Below the pieces are notes generated by a model. The model worked only from the letters and a program-made list of their open reading frames with translations. It did not search any database and was not told the origin of the DNA. From NCBI GenBank assembly GCA_031287585.1, contig JAITST010000148.1, forward strand, positions 1-6,007: a DNA stretch of 6,007 nucleotides. The letters run 5' to 3'. Made by a program: the position numbers and the translations under genes. Source of the DNA: Planctomycetaceae bacterium (GTDB lineage: Bacteria; Planctomycetota; Planctomycetia; Pirellulales; Thermoguttaceae). Every line of letters begins with the position of its first letter. The stretch's first letter is position 1. Shown in pieces: positions 5,701 to 6,007 of the stretch.

Positions 5701-5842
5701 TCTAAAAACTCTTTTTTAACGCGGAGGACACAAAGAGTCGCGGAGTAGCATTTTTTTGTAACTTATTCTATTATAAATCATTACAAAAGATTTTCAAAAT
5801 AAAATCTCTGCGAACTCTGCGGTTAAAATTGAGGTTTTTAGA
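5701..5842. repeat. imperfect inverted-repeat element with CGCRGAG units
   Basis: The left end TCTAAAAACTC (5701-5711) matches the complement of the right end GAGGTTTTTAGA (5831-5842) apart from one base. Inside, both arms run through a T-rich stretch and AAC into CGCRGAG units: CGCGGAG at 5720-5726 and 5739-5745, with a degenerate unit between, on the left; CTCTGCG (the complement) at 5806-5812 and 5815-5821 on the right. The A/T-rich middle contains another 8-bp inverted pair, TTTTGTAA (5754-5761) and TTACAAAA (5781-5788). The whole, about 142 bp, can fold into one long hairpin. It encodes no protein and resembles dispersed noncoding repeats known from planctomycete and other genomes. Confidence 0.75.
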
Positions 5843-5865
5843 AATGCCCAAAGGAAAAAACGATG

Positions 5866-5971
5866 GGCTTGTTCAGAAATCGGAGAACAGAGGAAATAGA
5901 TATTTTGTTTAAGCAAAATATCCCGCATTTTTCAACAATTCCAACGCCCCGTTTTAGTTTCCGAACAAGTC
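5866..5971. repeat. MITE-like or insertion-sequence-end element
   Basis: GGCTTGTTCAGAAA (5866-5879) and TTTCCGAACAAGTC (5958-5971) are complementary at 12 of 14 positions and bound about 106 bp. Near the centre is a palindrome, ATATTTTG-tttaag-CAAAATAT (5900-5921). No transposase reading frame is present inside, and I could not find a clear target-site duplication in the flanks. It may be a MITE, or the end of a larger insertion sequence running off the right edge. Confidence 0.5.
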
Positions 5972-6007
5972 TATTGAACAAAATCGCATTTATTCACGTT
6001 TTTTCAC

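Noticed and set aside
5843..5993. About 50 codons open on the minus strand across the second repeat element
   Set aside because: The product is not similar to any transposase I know, lacks a start with a ribosome-binding site, and runs through the palindrome and both terminal repeats.

Overview
The window looks like a piece of chromosome from a moderately AT-rich Gram-negative-type bacterium. My best guess is a planctomycete or relative. That rests on the short, divergent MnmE-like GTPase, a secreted GH43 glycosidase, weak or absent Shine-Dalgarno sites, and an intergenic repeat built from CGCRGAG units. Lineage is an inference from style, not a marker-gene assignment. No RNA genes, CRISPR array, phage genes or transposase were found.

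Layout from left to right. (1) The 3' end of a membrane protein, possibly the C-terminus of a family 2 glycosyltransferase, ends at 308. (2) A complete FecCD-family permease for iron-siderophore or cobalamin uptake lies at 431-1405. No ATPase or binding protein is next to it. (3) An unrecognised coiled-coil, acidic, proline-rich protein lies at 1697-2536, with its own candidate promoter. (4) On the minus strand, 2726-3757 encodes a secreted GH43 enzyme of arabinanase type; it converges on gene 3. (5) A divergent intergenic region, about 430 bp, carries candidate promoters for both flanking genes, a leader hairpin and a repeated octamer. (6) A small BON-like protein at 4189-4446 is followed 60 bp later by a short MnmE/TrmE-like GTPase at 4507-5520. 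(7) The last 487 bp hold no convincing gene. They contain two successive inverted-repeat elements, one of a dispersed-repeat type and one shaped like a MITE or an insertion-sequence end.

The genes do not form one obvious pathway. The permease and the arabinanase are separate nutrient-acquisition functions. The BON-like gene and the GTPase may be co-transcribed. I see no clear new multi-gene system. The points most worth a second look are the C-terminus of the MnmE-like protein (short by nature or frameshifted), the two tail repeats, the structured leader of the arabinanase gene, and the unknown coiled-coil protein, which has base composition opposite to its surroundings.
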